A DNA stretch of 64,000 bases from Streptomyces sp. AW19M42. Its GTDB lineage: Bacteria > Actinomycetota > Actinomycetes > Streptomycetales > Streptomycetaceae. Numbering within the stretch: the stretch's first letter is position 1; each line of letters starts with the position of its first letter. The stretch lies in contig CBRG010000096.1 of NCBI GenBank assembly GCA_000470535.1, positions 54,604-118,603 on the forward strand, read 5' to 3'. The notes under the pieces are model-generated. The model was not told where the DNA came from. It worked only from the letters and a program-made list of their open reading frames with translations, and ran no database searches. Below, piece by piece: positions 8,169 through 17,365 of the stretch. Both the position numbers and the translations under genes were made by a program.

Positions 8169-10325
8169 TCAGCGGCCGAGTCGTCCCCGGATCATGCCGA
8201 CCATGCCGTCGATCTCTTCGATCCGCATCCGCTTCGCCGCGACGACGAAGACACCCAGCAGCACGATCCCACCGCAGACCAGCGCGAGAAGCGAGCCCGA
8301 TGCGCCGTCGCCGAGCGCGTGGAGAAGGGCGAATCCGACTCCGCCGCCGAGCACTGCCGCGGGGATCGCGGCGAGGCAGAGCCGGGCGTAGGTGCGCAGG
8401 ACGTGGGCGCCGTCCAGGTCGCCGCCCAGACGGTCGCGAAGCCGGCGCCATGCGATACCGACGCCGACGGCGTAGGCGAGGCCGTACGAGGCTGCCATGC
8501 CGACCACCGCCCACTGGGCGGGCAGGACGACGTAGCAGATGGCCGAGGCGGCCGCGTTGACCAGGGCGACGATGACGGTGTTGTAGAAGGGGGTGCGGGT
8601 GTCCTCGTACGCGTAGAACCCTCGCAGCACCACGTACTGCACTGAGTAGGGGATCAGCCCGAGGCCGAACGCCATCAGGATGTAGCCCATGGAACGGGCG
8701 GCCTCGGGGCCGGTGGAGGCGTACAGCAGGGTGGAAATCGGAACGCCCAGGGCGAGGAAGGTGAAGGCGACCGGCACGATGGCCACGGCGGAGTTGCGCA
8801 GGCCCTGCGAGATGTCGTCGCGGACCGCGCCCGGGTCGTTGTCGTGGGCGGCACGGGAGATGCGGGGCAGCAGGGCGGCCATGACCGAGACGGTGATGAT
8901 CGCCTGGGGCATGCCCCAGATCAGCTGGGCGTTGGAGTAGGCCAGGAAACCGGCACCGTTCCTGCCGGACTCCTTGCCGGCGGAGGTCGCGAGCTGCGTG
9001 ACGACGAGGACACCGGCCTGGTTGGCCAGGACGAACAGGACCGTCCACTTGGCCAGCTTGACCGTCTTGCCGAGCCCGTGGCCCCTCCAGTCGAAGCGCG
9101 GGCGGAACCGGAATCCGGCCTCGCGCAGGTACGGGATCATGGCGAGGGCCTGGACGATCAGGCCGAGCAGGGTGCCGATGCCCAGCAGCCGGACGCCCTC
9201 CGGCGGGATCGTCTGGACGCCCATGTGGGATTCGTGGGAGGTGCCGTAGACCCAGATGAACATCCCGAAGGTGAAGATCATGACGATGTTGTTGAGGACC
9301 GGGGTCCACATCATCGCGCCGAACTTCCCGCGGGCGTTCAGGATCTGGCCCATCACGACGTGCACACCCATGAAGAAGATGGTGGGCAGGCAGTACCGGG
9401 CGAAGGTGGTGGCCACGTTGTTCGCGGCCGGGTCGCTGGCGATCGTGTCCGACATCAGCCGGATTAGCCAGGGCGCGGCGAAGACCGCCAGGGCGACGAT
9501 CACACCGAGCGCGACCATCACCAGGGTCAGCAGCCGGTTCGCGTAGGCCTCGCCGCCGTCCTCGTCGTCCTTCATGGAGCGGACGAGCTGGGGGACGAAC
9601 ACCGAGTTGAGGCCGCCGCCCACGGTGAGGATGTAGATCATCGTCGGCAGCGTGTAGGCGATGGTGAAGCTGTCGCCGAGCAGGGCCGCGCCGAGCGCCG
9701 CGGTGATCACCAGGCTGCGTACGAATCCGGTGAGCCGTGAGACGAGGGTGCCGGCCGCCATGACCGCACTGGACTTCAGCAGCCCGGAGGCCCGGCCGCC
9801 GGACTTCGGCGGTACGGGCGCGGGGGCCGGCTCGGGCCGGTCCTGGCCGGGGGGGCCCGCCGGGCCCTCCTGGTCCCGGAAGAGGTGAGCGAACGCGTCG
9901 GGTTCGCCGCGCCCCGCCGATGCCTGGGTGACGAGATCGTCCACGCCGACGAACTGGGTGGTCGCCGCGTCGTCGCCGTACGGCAGGTGGCGGGACGGGC
10001 CGTCGGGCTCGGGCGGCGGGGTTTGCGCCCAGATCCGCGGGTCGGGGGGGTACGGGGCGGCAGGCGGCTGCTGGTAGAGCGGCTGCGGCTGCTGGTAGGT
10101 GCCGGGAGGCGGCGGCGGATGCGCCGCACGGTCGTACAGGGCCTCGCTCACCGGATCCTGCGCCGAGAGGTCCTGCGCCCGGTAGGGGTCGTAGTCGTAC
10201 GCGGCCTGCAGATACGGATCGGGTGCCGGTGGCACCTGCTCCGGCCCAGGGGGCACGGGAGGACCGCCGGAAGACCCAGCTCCGCCCGTACCCTGACCGC
10301 GATCACCGTCGTACGGCGCGTTCAT
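8169..10325 (-). CDS. murJ: Lipid II flippase MurJ (MviN)
   Basis: Polytopic membrane protein of 718 residues in the MOP exporter superfamily that moves lipid II across the membrane for peptidoglycan synthesis. Residues 1-175 are a Pro/Gln/Tyr-rich cytoplasmic extension typical of actinomycetes. The rest has about 14 hydrophobic segments and MviN-type sequence (GLNSVFVPQLVRSM; GFYAYEDTRTPFYNT). The ATG start is followed by the low-complexity tail. The upstream DUF6049 gene ends 49 bases before and the pseudokinase gene starts 128 bases after, suggesting one envelope operon. Confidence 0.94.
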   Translation of the reverse strand: MNAPYDGDRGQGTGGAGSSGGPPVPPGPEQVPPAPDPYLQAAYDYDPYRAQDLSAQDPVSEALYDRAAHPPPPPGTYQQPQPLYQQPPAAPYPPDPRIWAQTPPPEPDGPSRHLPYGDDAATTQFVGVDDLVTQASAGRGEPDAFAHLFRDQEGPAGPPGQDRPEPAPAPVPPKSGGRASGLLKSSAVMAAGTLVSRLTGFVRSLVITAALGAALLGDSFTIAYTLPTMIYILTVGGGLNSVFVPQLVRSMKDDEDGGEAYANRLLTLVMVALGVIVALAVFAAPWLIRLMSDTIASDPAANNVATTFARYCLPTIFFMGVHVVMGQILNARGKFGAMMWTPVLNNIVMIFTFGMFIWVYGTSHESHMGVQTIPPEGVRLLGIGTLLGLIVQALAMIPYLREAGFRFRPRFDWRGHGLGKTVKLAKWTVLFVLANQAGVLVVTQLATSAGKESGRNGAGFLAYSNAQLIWGMPQAIITVSVMAALLPRISRAAHDNDPGAVRDDISQGLRNSAVAIVPVAFTFLALGVPISTLLYASTGPEAARSMGYILMAFGLGLIPYSVQYVVLRGFYAYEDTRTPFYNTVIVALVNAAASAICYVVLPAQWAVVGMAASYGLAYAVGVGIAWRRLRDRLGGDLDGAHVLRTYARLCLAAIPAAVLGGGVGFALLHALGDGASGSLLALVCGGIVLLGVFVVAAKRMRIEEIDGMVGMIRGRLGR

Positions 10326-10374
10326 CGAAACCCCACCTCATCGTCCCCGGCCGACCGGCCACGACAGACATCGC

Positions 10375-12672
10375 TCAACGGTCCACTTTCTCACCCGTGC
10401 CAGACGGCTCCGTGCTTTCGGGGCCGGTGTCCGGCGTCGGGTCACTCGGCTGCTCGGGTTCACTGCCGTCGTCGCCCGCCGCGCCGCCCGCGTTCGCGCG
10501 CTTGCGGTGTGCATACATCCTGATGCCGGCGAGGACCAGCAGCAGCAGTCCGCCGGCGATCACGAGAAGTACGGTCGGCGTCAGCTCGGACACCTTCACG
10601 GTGAAGTTCATCTCCGCGCCGTACGGTGTGCCGTCCTCTGTGTACAGCTGGGCGGTCATCTGGACCTGGCCGTTGATGTTGGCCGCGGCGTCGAACTTCA
10701 CGGACTGGCTGTGACCCCCGGCGATCTGGATCGGCTGCTCCGCCACGGCACCGCCGTCGTTCAGCTCGAGCCGCGTCGCGTTCTCCGACTTCAGCCGCAG
10801 CACCAGGTGGTCGACGTCCTGCAACAGCCTGTTCTGCACCGTCACCGGGATCGTGGCGCTCCGCCCGGACAGGGTGACATCCGACTTCGAGATCAGCTGG
10901 ACCTCGTTGACGAGGCCCTGCAGATAGGTGCGCACCGAATCCCGGTACTGCTGGGCCTCCAGCGGCCTGCCCCGCCACGACGTCGACATGGACCGGTTGA
11001 CCGCGTTGCCGAAGGGGGTCACCACGCGCTCGGGCTGGGTGAGGATGACCTGGAAGTTGTTGAGGGAGGCCTGGGTGGACTTGATGTCCTGGAAGGCCTG
11101 GGTGGGCAGCTCCTGGCTGCGCAGCTTCTTCGGATACCGCGACGTCCGGGGGACCTGGGTGGTCGCCTTCGCGTCGGGCTTCGCCTCGGCCGCCTGGATC
11201 AGCCCCTGGGACTGCGTCCAGCGGTCGTCGTCGAGGGCGTGCAGGGCGCGGGCCATCGTCTGGGCCTGGGCGACCGTAGGCATCCGCTGGGGCGCGACGA
11301 CGACGTTTCGGTCCTTGTCCGTGTCCTGCTCGGCCAGCGAGAGCGTGAGGGCGAGGAACTTCTGCACGGCGAGCGTGGAGTCCCCGGCCTTCGTCATATC
11401 GCCCTGGAAGGCGGTGGAGAGCCGGGCGTCGGAGACCACGGCGGTCGTGCCGCCGCCGATCGGCCGGGCGGCGGCGGGCGTGTACACCAGGCCGCCGCTC
11501 TCCTGGAGGCTGTCGCTGCGGGAGATCACGTTGTGGGCGCCGGCCGATGTGGCGACGTCCACGATCGACGGGTCGATGGCACCGTCGACCGGCCACGCGA
11601 AGTCCGTCGACGGCTTCCGATGCAGGATCGTCTGCACCGTCGTCACGGCCACCTCGCTGGCGTTCTGGAGGTGGCTCAGGGTGCCCGACACGTTCTTGCC
11701 GCGGTGCGCGATCGATGCCAGATCGGGATCCCCGAACGGCAGCGCGATGACCTTGCCCTCGGTCACCGCCGCTTCCAGCGAGGCGAGCCACTGCTTGGCC
11801 ACGTTCTGATTCGTACCGGCGATCGTGGTGTCGCCCGACTTGACCCGGTAGTCCCGTGTCATCGCGTCGACGCTGGCCAGCAGGTCCGGGTCGATGACCC
11901 ACGTCACAGGCAGCTGGCTGCCCAGCGACACCATCTGCTCCAGGCGGCCGCCCGGCGCGATCTCGGCGGCCAGCTCGTCGTCGGCGAACACCGGGGTCTG
12001 CTGGGAGTCCGAACCGGTCTCCGCGGTGAGGTGCGCCGCTGCGATCAGGGGCCAGGCGTAACTGATCCGGGGCTTGGAGTCGCGGTCCTCGCTCTGCCAC
12101 GGGAGGAACGTCCGCTTGATCCCGAGCACCTGGTCGTACAGGGCATGGGGCGTGCGGCCCGACAGGGTGACGCCGAGCTGGTACACCCCGTCGTCCCCGA
12201 GCCCCAGTTTGCTGACGGGCACGGACAGGGTGAAGTCCTGGCTGATCCCGGAGGGCAGCTTGGTGATCTTGACCGTGTACTTGCCGCCGACCGGAGACGG
12301 GTCGGCGCCGGGCAGATATCCCCTGCGCCGGTTGGCCGTGTCGATCGATGTCCTGCTGTAGAGCCGGGGGCCCACGCGCAGGTCGACCTGAGCCGCGGTG
12401 ACGGTCTCTTTGCTCTTGTTGGTCAGGGTGCCGGAGACGGTGAGGGTGTCCCCCTTCACCGGGGCACTCGGAGTCACCGTGTCCAGGGACACCGCGACCG
12501 TGGCGGAGCCCGTCGGGGCCTTGTCCGGCGCCCCGGCCTGCGCCGCCGGAGCGGTCACCCCCGCCAGCAGGGCGGCGAAGAGCGGAGCCCCGGCAAGCAC
12601 GGTGGCTGTGCGCCGCAGCCACCGGCGGGCAGGAGAGGGATCCATCCCCTGGAAGTCTGCCGCCTCGGCCAC
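10375..12672 (-). CDS. DUF6049-family secreted, membrane-anchored protein
   Basis: Large extracytoplasmic protein of about 765 residues. The N-terminus is signal-like (basic RRWLRR followed by a hydrophobic Ala/Leu run ending in AQA). A C-terminal membrane segment (VLLVIAGGLLLLVLAGIRMY, about 692-712) and a basic then acidic tail follow. It belongs to the uncharacterised actinobacterial DUF6049 family, which is consistently next to murJ. The start is uncertain: GTG 12672 (used here) or ATG 12645. Upstream codons to 12816 look non-coding. A cell-wall function is inferred from the neighbours only. Confidence 0.8.
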   Translation of the reverse strand: MAEAADFQGMDPSPARRWLRRTATVLAGAPLFAALLAGVTAPAAQAGAPDKAPTGSATVAVSLDTVTPSAPVKGDTLTVSGTLTNKSKETVTAAQVDLRVGPRLYSRTSIDTANRRRGYLPGADPSPVGGKYTVKITKLPSGISQDFTLSVPVSKLGLGDDGVYQLGVTLSGRTPHALYDQVLGIKRTFLPWQSEDRDSKPRISYAWPLIAAAHLTAETGSDSQQTPVFADDELAAEIAPGGRLEQMVSLGSQLPVTWVIDPDLLASVDAMTRDYRVKSGDTTIAGTNQNVAKQWLASLEAAVTEGKVIALPFGDPDLASIAHRGKNVSGTLSHLQNASEVAVTTVQTILHRKPSTDFAWPVDGAIDPSIVDVATSAGAHNVISRSDSLQESGGLVYTPAAARPIGGGTTAVVSDARLSTAFQGDMTKAGDSTLAVQKFLALTLSLAEQDTDKDRNVVVAPQRMPTVAQAQTMARALHALDDDRWTQSQGLIQAAEAKPDAKATTQVPRTSRYPKKLRSQELPTQAFQDIKSTQASLNNFQVILTQPERVVTPFGNAVNRSMSTSWRGRPLEAQQYRDSVRTYLQGLVNEVQLISKSDVTLSGRSATIPVTVQNRLLQDVDHLVLRLKSENATRLELNDGGAVAEQPIQIAGGHSQSVKFDAAANINGQVQMTAQLYTEDGTPYGAEMNFTVKVSELTPTVLLVIAGGLLLLVLAGIRMYAHRKRANAGGAAGDDGSEPEQPSDPTPDTGPESTEPSGTGEKVDR

Positions 12673-12854
12673 GCGCCTACCCGTCCCTCGTCGTCGTGAG
12701 CTGCTGTCGATCGTCGTCCGTTGCTGCGTCCACGCATGGTAACGATGTGCGCGGTGGCTAAGTGCTGGGAGTACGGCACATGATCGGGAGAGTCTCGCAG
12801 GGCTGAAGGAAACCATGACGTCCGGGCCGGTCCGGGCACGTACCCTTTTCTGTT

Positions 12855-14297
12855 GTGCCGAATGCCAATGAAGACAACGCCAGTGTCCTGACCCAGGTGC
12901 AGCACCGCGCAGTCAGTGAACTGCTCCGGGTGTCCCCGGTCGCCGACGATCTCGCCCGCCGATTCCAGGATGCCGGATTCAGTCTCGCCCTGGTCGGGGG
13001 CTCGGTCCGGGACGCACTTCTGGGCAGGCTCGGGAACGACCTGGACTTCACGACCGACGCCCGTCCTGAGGAGGTCCTGAAGATCGTCCGGCCCTGGGCG
13101 GACTCGGTGTGGGAGGTCGGGATCGCCTTTGGCACGGTGGGCGCCCAGAAGGACGGCTACCAGATCGAAGTCACCACATACCGGTCAGAGGCGTACGACC
13201 GGACCTCACGCAAGCCGGAAGTTTCCTACGGTGACTCGATCGAGGACGACCTCGTCCGACGTGACTTCACGGTCAACGCGATGGCCGTCGCGCTGCCGCA
13301 GAAGGACTTCATCGACCCCCACGGCGGCATCGAGGACCTGTCGGAGCGCGTCCTGCGCACCCCCGGAACCCCGGAGGAATCGTTCTCCGACGACCCGCTG
13401 CGCATGCTGCGAGCCGCACGCTTCGCCGCGCAGCTGGACTTCGAAGTGGCTCCCGATGTGGTCGAGGCGATGACGGAAATGGCGGGGCGGATCGAGATCG
13501 TCTCCGCCGAGCGGGTCCGTGAGGAGCTCAACAAGCTCCTTCTCTCCGCGCACCCCCGGAAGGGGCTGGCGCTCCTTGTCGACACGGGGCTGGCACAAAA
13601 GGTCCTTCCCGAGCTCCCCGCGCTCCAGCTCGAAAGTGACGAGCATCACCGTCACAAGGACGTGTACGAGCACTCCCTGACCGTTCTGGAGCAGGCGATC
13701 GACCTGGAGGAGGACGGCCCGGACCTCGTTCTGCGTCTTGCCGCGCTTCTCCACGACATCGGCAAGCCGAGGACCCGGCGCTTCGAGAAGGACGGTCGGG
13801 TCTCGTTCCACCACCACGAGGTGGTGGGCGCCAAGATGGTCAAGAAGCGGATGGCCGACCTCAAGTACTCCAACGACATGGTCAAGGACGTCTCGAAGCT
13901 GGTGGAGCTGCATCTGCGCTTCCACGGGTACGGCGACGGGGAGTGGACCGACTCGGCGGTCCGCCGCTATGTGCGTGACGCCGGCCCGCTGCTGGAACGG
14001 CTGCACAAACTCACCCGCTCGGACTGCACCACGCGCAACAAGCGCAAGGCATCCGCCCTCTCGCGGACCTATGACGCGCTGGAGGAGCGCATCGCGCAGC
14101 TGCAGGACAAGGAAGAGCTCGACGCGATCCGTCCGGACTTGGACGGCAACGAGATCATGCAGATCCTGGGCGTGGGGCCCGGACCGGTCATCGGCAAGGC
14201 GTATGCGTTCCTGCTCGAACTGCGCCTGGAGAACGGGCCGATGGGGCATGGCGAGGCAGTGGCGGAGCTCAAGAAGTGGTGGGAATCGCAGGGCTGA
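12855..14297 (+). CDS. cca: CCA tRNA nucleotidyltransferase
   Basis: Class II nucleotidyltransferase of 480 residues that builds or repairs the 3' CCA of tRNAs. The catalytic head is GGSVRDALLGR...NDLDFTTDARP (about residues 48-72, DxD aspartates near 62-64). A C-terminal HD domain is marked by HDIGKPRTRR (about 299-307). It is often labelled poly(A) polymerase PcnA; the Streptomyces coelicolor enzyme at this locus is known to be CCA-adding. It starts with GTG, divergent from the DUF6049 gene. The two parS-centred palindromes follow its stop. Confidence 0.93.
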   Translation: MPNANEDNASVLTQVQHRAVSELLRVSPVADDLARRFQDAGFSLALVGGSVRDALLGRLGNDLDFTTDARPEEVLKIVRPWADSVWEVGIAFGTVGAQKDGYQIEVTTYRSEAYDRTSRKPEVSYGDSIEDDLVRRDFTVNAMAVALPQKDFIDPHGGIEDLSERVLRTPGTPEESFSDDPLRMLRAARFAAQLDFEVAPDVVEAMTEMAGRIEIVSAERVREELNKLLLSAHPRKGLALLVDTGLAQKVLPELPALQLESDEHHRHKDVYEHSLTVLEQAIDLEEDGPDLVLRLAALLHDIGKPRTRRFEKDGRVSFHHHEVVGAKMVKKRMADLKYSNDMVKDVSKLVELHLRFHGYGDGEWTDSAVRRYVRDAGPLLERLHKLTRSDCTTRNKRKASALSRTYDALEERIAQLQDKEELDAIRPDLDGNEIMQILGVGPGPVIGKAYAFLLELRLENGPMGHGEAVAELKKWWESQG

Positions 14298-14322
14298 CTT
14301 CCGTCAGACGGCACGGCCGGGG

Positions 14323-14364
14323 GAGTTGTCGGTCATGTTTCACGTGAAACATGACCGACAACTC
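14323..14364. repeat. 42-bp perfect palindrome centred on parS
   Basis: Every base pairs across the centre (14343/14344). The middle 14 bases are a parS. It starts 26 bases after the cca stop and can fold as a terminator in either direction. It shares its last three bases with the next palindrome. Confidence 0.95.
14337..14350. other. parS site 4
   Basis: Exact GTTTCACGTGAAAC at the centre of the 42-bp palindrome, between convergent genes. Confidence 0.96.
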
Positions 14365-14413
14365 GTACGACGAGGGCGCTGTTTCACGTGAAACAGCGCC
14401 CTCGTCGTACGAG
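14362..14413. repeat. 52-bp perfect palindrome centred on parS
   Basis: Twenty-six-base arms meet between 14387 and 14388 with no mismatch. The outer arms (CTCGTACGACGAGGGCGCT) are unrelated to those of the neighbouring palindrome, so only the parS core is shared. It ends 12 bases before the stop of the small minus-strand gene, so it is a likely terminator for that gene. Confidence 0.95.
14381..14394. other. parS site 5
   Basis: Exact GTTTCACGTGAAAC at the centre of the 52-bp palindrome; its centre is 44 bp from that of site 4. Confidence 0.96.
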
Positions 14414-14424
14414 CTGCCGGAGGA

Positions 14425-14751
14425 TCAGCCGCCAGGCTTGACTGGCATGAGGCAGAGCACCACGCTGCTCCGGCTCTTCCGGCTGCCGGAGGTCTCGGTG
14501 TACGCGACGTACTTCTTCGCGTCACACAGATCGGTATCGGAGGTGTCGTCGTGTACTGCGACGACCTTGAACTCGGCGGCGTTCGAACCGCAGTCAGCGG
14601 ATTCCATGTCCGGGCTGAGGTTGGTGCCCTTGTTCTCCAGGCAGTCGCCCACCGCTGCGGCCTTGGCGTCGGACTCGAATATCTTGTCCCAGCCGAACTT
14701 GAGTCCCGCCAGCGCGCCGAGCGCCACCACGATGATGATGAGGTTGCGCAC
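14425..14751 (-). CDS. Small secreted or membrane-anchored protein (LppU-like)
   Basis: Protein of 108 residues with an N-terminal hydrophobic segment (LIIIVVALGALAGLKFGW) that acts as signal or anchor. It is followed by a soluble domain with four cysteines (GDCLEN, ADCGSN, LCDAKK, VLCLMP), consistent with two disulfides outside the cell. Similar small proteins occur at this position in other Streptomyces; function is unknown. It is convergent with cca, with the parS palindromes between. The GTG start is a guess, with an AAGAAGGG motif about 13 bases upstream. Confidence 0.75.
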   Translation of the reverse strand: MRNLIIIVVALGALAGLKFGWDKIFESDAKAAAVGDCLENKGTNLSPDMESADCGSNAAEFKVVAVHDDTSDTDLCDAKKYVAYTETSGSRKSRSSVVLCLMPVKPGG

Positions 14752-14783
14752 CGCGAGGAAGGCCCTTCTTGGACGCGCGCACG

Positions 14784-16067
14784 CTATACGACCTCAACGG
14801 TTCGGCTCCAGCGGTGCAGGGCCATGGCCACCAAGGCGTAGAGCGCGGCCACTCCGATCACCACCGTGGTCGACTTGCCGTCAGGAGGCAGCAGGAGGGC
14901 GGCGACGCCGGCCGCGGCCACGAAGGCCACGTTGAACAGCACGTCGTAGAGGGAGAACACCCGGCCGCGGAAGTCGTCGTCCACCGAGGTCTGCACCACG
15001 GTGTCCGTCGCGATCTTCGCCCCCTGGGTGACGAGGCCGAGCACGAACGCGGCGACGAGCATCGGCATGGGAGTGAACCACAGCCCCAGCGCCGGTACGA
15101 GGGCGGCCGCGGCCGCCGCGCACACCGTCATCCAGCGGAACCGCCCGAGCCGTGCCACGGCCCACGGGGAGAGCACCGCCGCGGCGAAGAACCCCGCACC
15201 GGACACTCCCACCGCCAGCCCGAGCAGCGCCAGCCCATGGGCCTCGGTGTCCGCCCAGGCGTACCGGCACAGCATCAGGACCGTTACCGTCAGCGCCCCG
15301 TAGCAGAAGCGGATCACCGTTATGGCGGCGAGCGCCCGTGCGGCGGGCTTGCGGTCCGCCAGATGGCGCAGCCCGTCACCGAGACCGCGGGCGGTCGCGG
15401 CCAGAGCCCTGCGCAGGGGGAGCCGGCCGCTGCCCCACTCCGGGCCGAGGAGCCCGGCCGCAAGGGTCAGGGACGCCACCGCGGAGGCGAGGTAGAGCCC
15501 CGCGCCCAGCAGCACCACCGCCGCGTCGGAGTCGGACAGCAGCAGCCGTACGACGAAGGCGAGGCCACCGCCTGCTGTCGCGGCGAGGGTGCCCGCGGTC
15601 GGGGAGATGGAGTTGGCCAGCACCAGCCGTTCCCGGTCGACGACGCGCGGCAGCGCGGCGGAGAGGCCGGCCAGGACGAAGCGGTTGACGGCGGTGACGC
15701 ACAGGGCCGAGGCGTAGAAGAGCCAGTCCGGGGCGGAGCCCAGGATCAGGAGGGCGGTGCAGCACGCGAGCCCAGCGCGCAACAGATTGCCGTAGAGGAA
15801 GACCTGGCGGCGGGGCCAGCGGTCCAGCAGTACTCCGGCGAACGGGCCGATGAGCGAGTAGGGCAGCAGGAGCACGGCCATGGCGGAGGCGATGGCGCCC
15901 GCCGATGTCTGTTTCTCCGGGGAGAAGACCACATGTGTCGCGAGCGCCACCTGATAGACGCCGTCGGCCGACTGGGACAGCACCCGTACGGCCAGCAGGC
16001 GGCGGAAGTTCCGAAGGCGCAGGAGAACGCGCAGGTCGCGCACGACGGGCATGGGAGCAAGGGTCAC
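14784..16067 (-). CDS. Major facilitator superfamily transporter
   Basis: About 427 residues with roughly 12 hydrophobic segments and the MFS loop motif LLDRWPRRQ after the second or third segment. It resembles MFS drug-efflux permeases; the substrate is unknown. I chose the GTG at 16067 because the next upstream DNA is the perfect terminator hairpin 16072-16110. ATG 16052 is the alternative. The terminator implies it is expressed separately from ino1, or only by read-through. Confidence 0.85.
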   Translation of the reverse strand: MTLAPMPVVRDLRVLLRLRNFRRLLAVRVLSQSADGVYQVALATHVVFSPEKQTSAGAIASAMAVLLLPYSLIGPFAGVLLDRWPRRQVFLYGNLLRAGLACCTALLILGSAPDWLFYASALCVTAVNRFVLAGLSAALPRVVDRERLVLANSISPTAGTLAATAGGGLAFVVRLLLSDSDAAVVLLGAGLYLASAVASLTLAAGLLGPEWGSGRLPLRRALAATARGLGDGLRHLADRKPAARALAAITVIRFCYGALTVTVLMLCRYAWADTEAHGLALLGLAVGVSGAGFFAAAVLSPWAVARLGRFRWMTVCAAAAAALVPALGLWFTPMPMLVAAFVLGLVTQGAKIATDTVVQTSVDDDFRGRVFSLYDVLFNVAFVAAAGVAALLLPPDGKSTTVVIGVAALYALVAMALHRWSRTVEVV

Positions 16068-16071
16068 ATAC

Positions 16072-16110
16072 GTTGAGGGTCCCCGGGCGGATTGCCCGGG
16101 GACCCTCAAC
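16072..16110 (-). terminator. Terminator after inositol-phosphate synthase gene
   Basis: Perfect 17-base inverted repeat (16072-16088 with 16094-16110) and a 5-base loop, 110 bases after the ino1 stop and 5 bases before the MFS start. Confidence 0.8.
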
Positions 16111-16220
16111 AGTGCGGGAGGTCAGGAGCGTTACCGCTCCCGGCTGCGCCGCGCCGACATACCTGGGGCCGCTCGTCCGGATTCGGTCTGAACCGGACGG
16201 GAGACCCTGCTCAGGTGGCG

Positions 16221-17303
16221 TCAGTTGGAGACGTCGCCCCTGATGAACTTCTCGACGTTGTCGCGGGCCTCGTCGTCGAAGTACTGGACCGGCGGGGACT
16301 TCATGAAGTACGAGGACGCCGAGAGGATCGGGCCGCCGATGCCGCGGTCCTTGGCGATCTTCGCGGCGCGGACGGCGTCGATGATGACCCCGGCCGAGTT
16401 CGGGGAGTCCCACACCTCAAGCTTGTACTCAAGGTTCAGAGGAACGTCACCGAAGGCGCGGCCCTCAAGGCGCACGTACGCCCACTTGCGGTCGTCCAGC
16501 CAGGCCACGTAGTCCGACGGGCCGATGTGGACGTTGTCGGCGCCGAGATCGCGGTCGCGGATCTGCGAGGTGACGGCCTGCGTCTTGGAGATCTTCTTGG
16601 ACTCAAGGCGCTCACGCTCAAGCATGTTCTTGAAGTCCATGTTGCCGCCGACGTTCAGCTGCATCGTGCGGTCCAGGACGACGCCCCGGTCCTCGAAGAG
16701 CTTCGCCATCACGCGGTGCGTGATGGTGGCGCCGACCTGCGACTTGATGTCGTCGCCGACGATCGGGACACCGGCCTCGGTGAACTTGTCCGCCCACTCC
16801 TTGGTGCCGGCGATGAAGACCGGGAGGGCGTTGACGAACGCGACCTTGGCGTCGATGGCGCACTGCGCGTAGAACTTCGCAGCGACCTCGGAGCCGACGG
16901 GCAGGTAGCAGACCAGAACGTCGACCTTGCGGTCCTTGAGGATCTGGACGATGTCGACCGGGGCCTCGGCCGACTCTTCGATGGTCTCGCGGTAGTACTT
17001 GCCGAGACCGTCGTGGGTGTGGCCGCGCTGGACGGTCACGCCGGCGTTCGGCACATCGCAGAGCTTGATGGTGTTGTTCTCGCTGGCGCCGATGGCGTCC
17101 GAGAGGTCGAGGCCGACCTTCTTCGCGTCGACGTCGAAGGCGGCGACGAACTCGACGTCCCGCACGTGGTAATCGCCGAACTGGACGTGCATCAGGCCGG
17201 GCACCTTGCCGGCCGGATCGGCGTCCTTGTAGTACTCGACGCCCTGGACCAGCGAGGCGGCGCAGTTGCCCACGCCGACGATGGCTACGCGAACCGAACC
17301 CAT
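16221..17303 (-). CDS. ino1: Inositol-3-phosphate synthase
   Basis: NAD-dependent enzyme of 360 residues converting glucose-6-phosphate to inositol-3-phosphate, the first step to phosphatidylinositol, mannosides and mycothiol. It has the nucleotide-binding start [18 protein letters not shown] and the family blocks [14 protein letters not shown] and [12 protein letters not shown]. Length matches actinobacterial and archaeal-type enzymes. The ATG at 17303 has GGGAG upstream; a longer in-frame extension looks non-coding. The PadR regulator gene ends 62 bases upstream on the same strand. Confidence 0.96.
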   Translation of the reverse strand: MGSVRVAIVGVGNCAASLVQGVEYYKDADPAGKVPGLMHVQFGDYHVRDVEFVAAFDVDAKKVGLDLSDAIGASENNTIKLCDVPNAGVTVQRGHTHDGLGKYYRETIEESAEAPVDIVQILKDRKVDVLVCYLPVGSEVAAKFYAQCAIDAKVAFVNALPVFIAGTKEWADKFTEAGVPIVGDDIKSQVGATITHRVMAKLFEDRGVVLDRTMQLNVGGNMDFKNMLERERLESKKISKTQAVTSQIRDRDLGADNVHIGPSDYVAWLDDRKWAYVRLEGRAFGDVPLNLEYKLEVWDSPNSAGVIIDAVRAAKIAKDRGIGGPILSASSYFMKSPPVQYFDDEARDNVEKFIRGDVSN

Positions 17304-17365
17304 TCCGGTTGCTCCCTGTGTGTAATGGATGTTCCTGATGAGGGCCCCGCGGATCTGCGGGGATC

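Noticed and set aside
9720..9740. Degenerate parS-like sequence in murJ (GTGAGCCGTGAGAC)
   Set aside because: Too many mismatches to the palindromic 14-mer.
10507..12699. 730-codon frame antisense to the DUF6049 gene
   Set aside because: Shadow; the minus-strand frame has signal and anchor segments and homologous neighbours.
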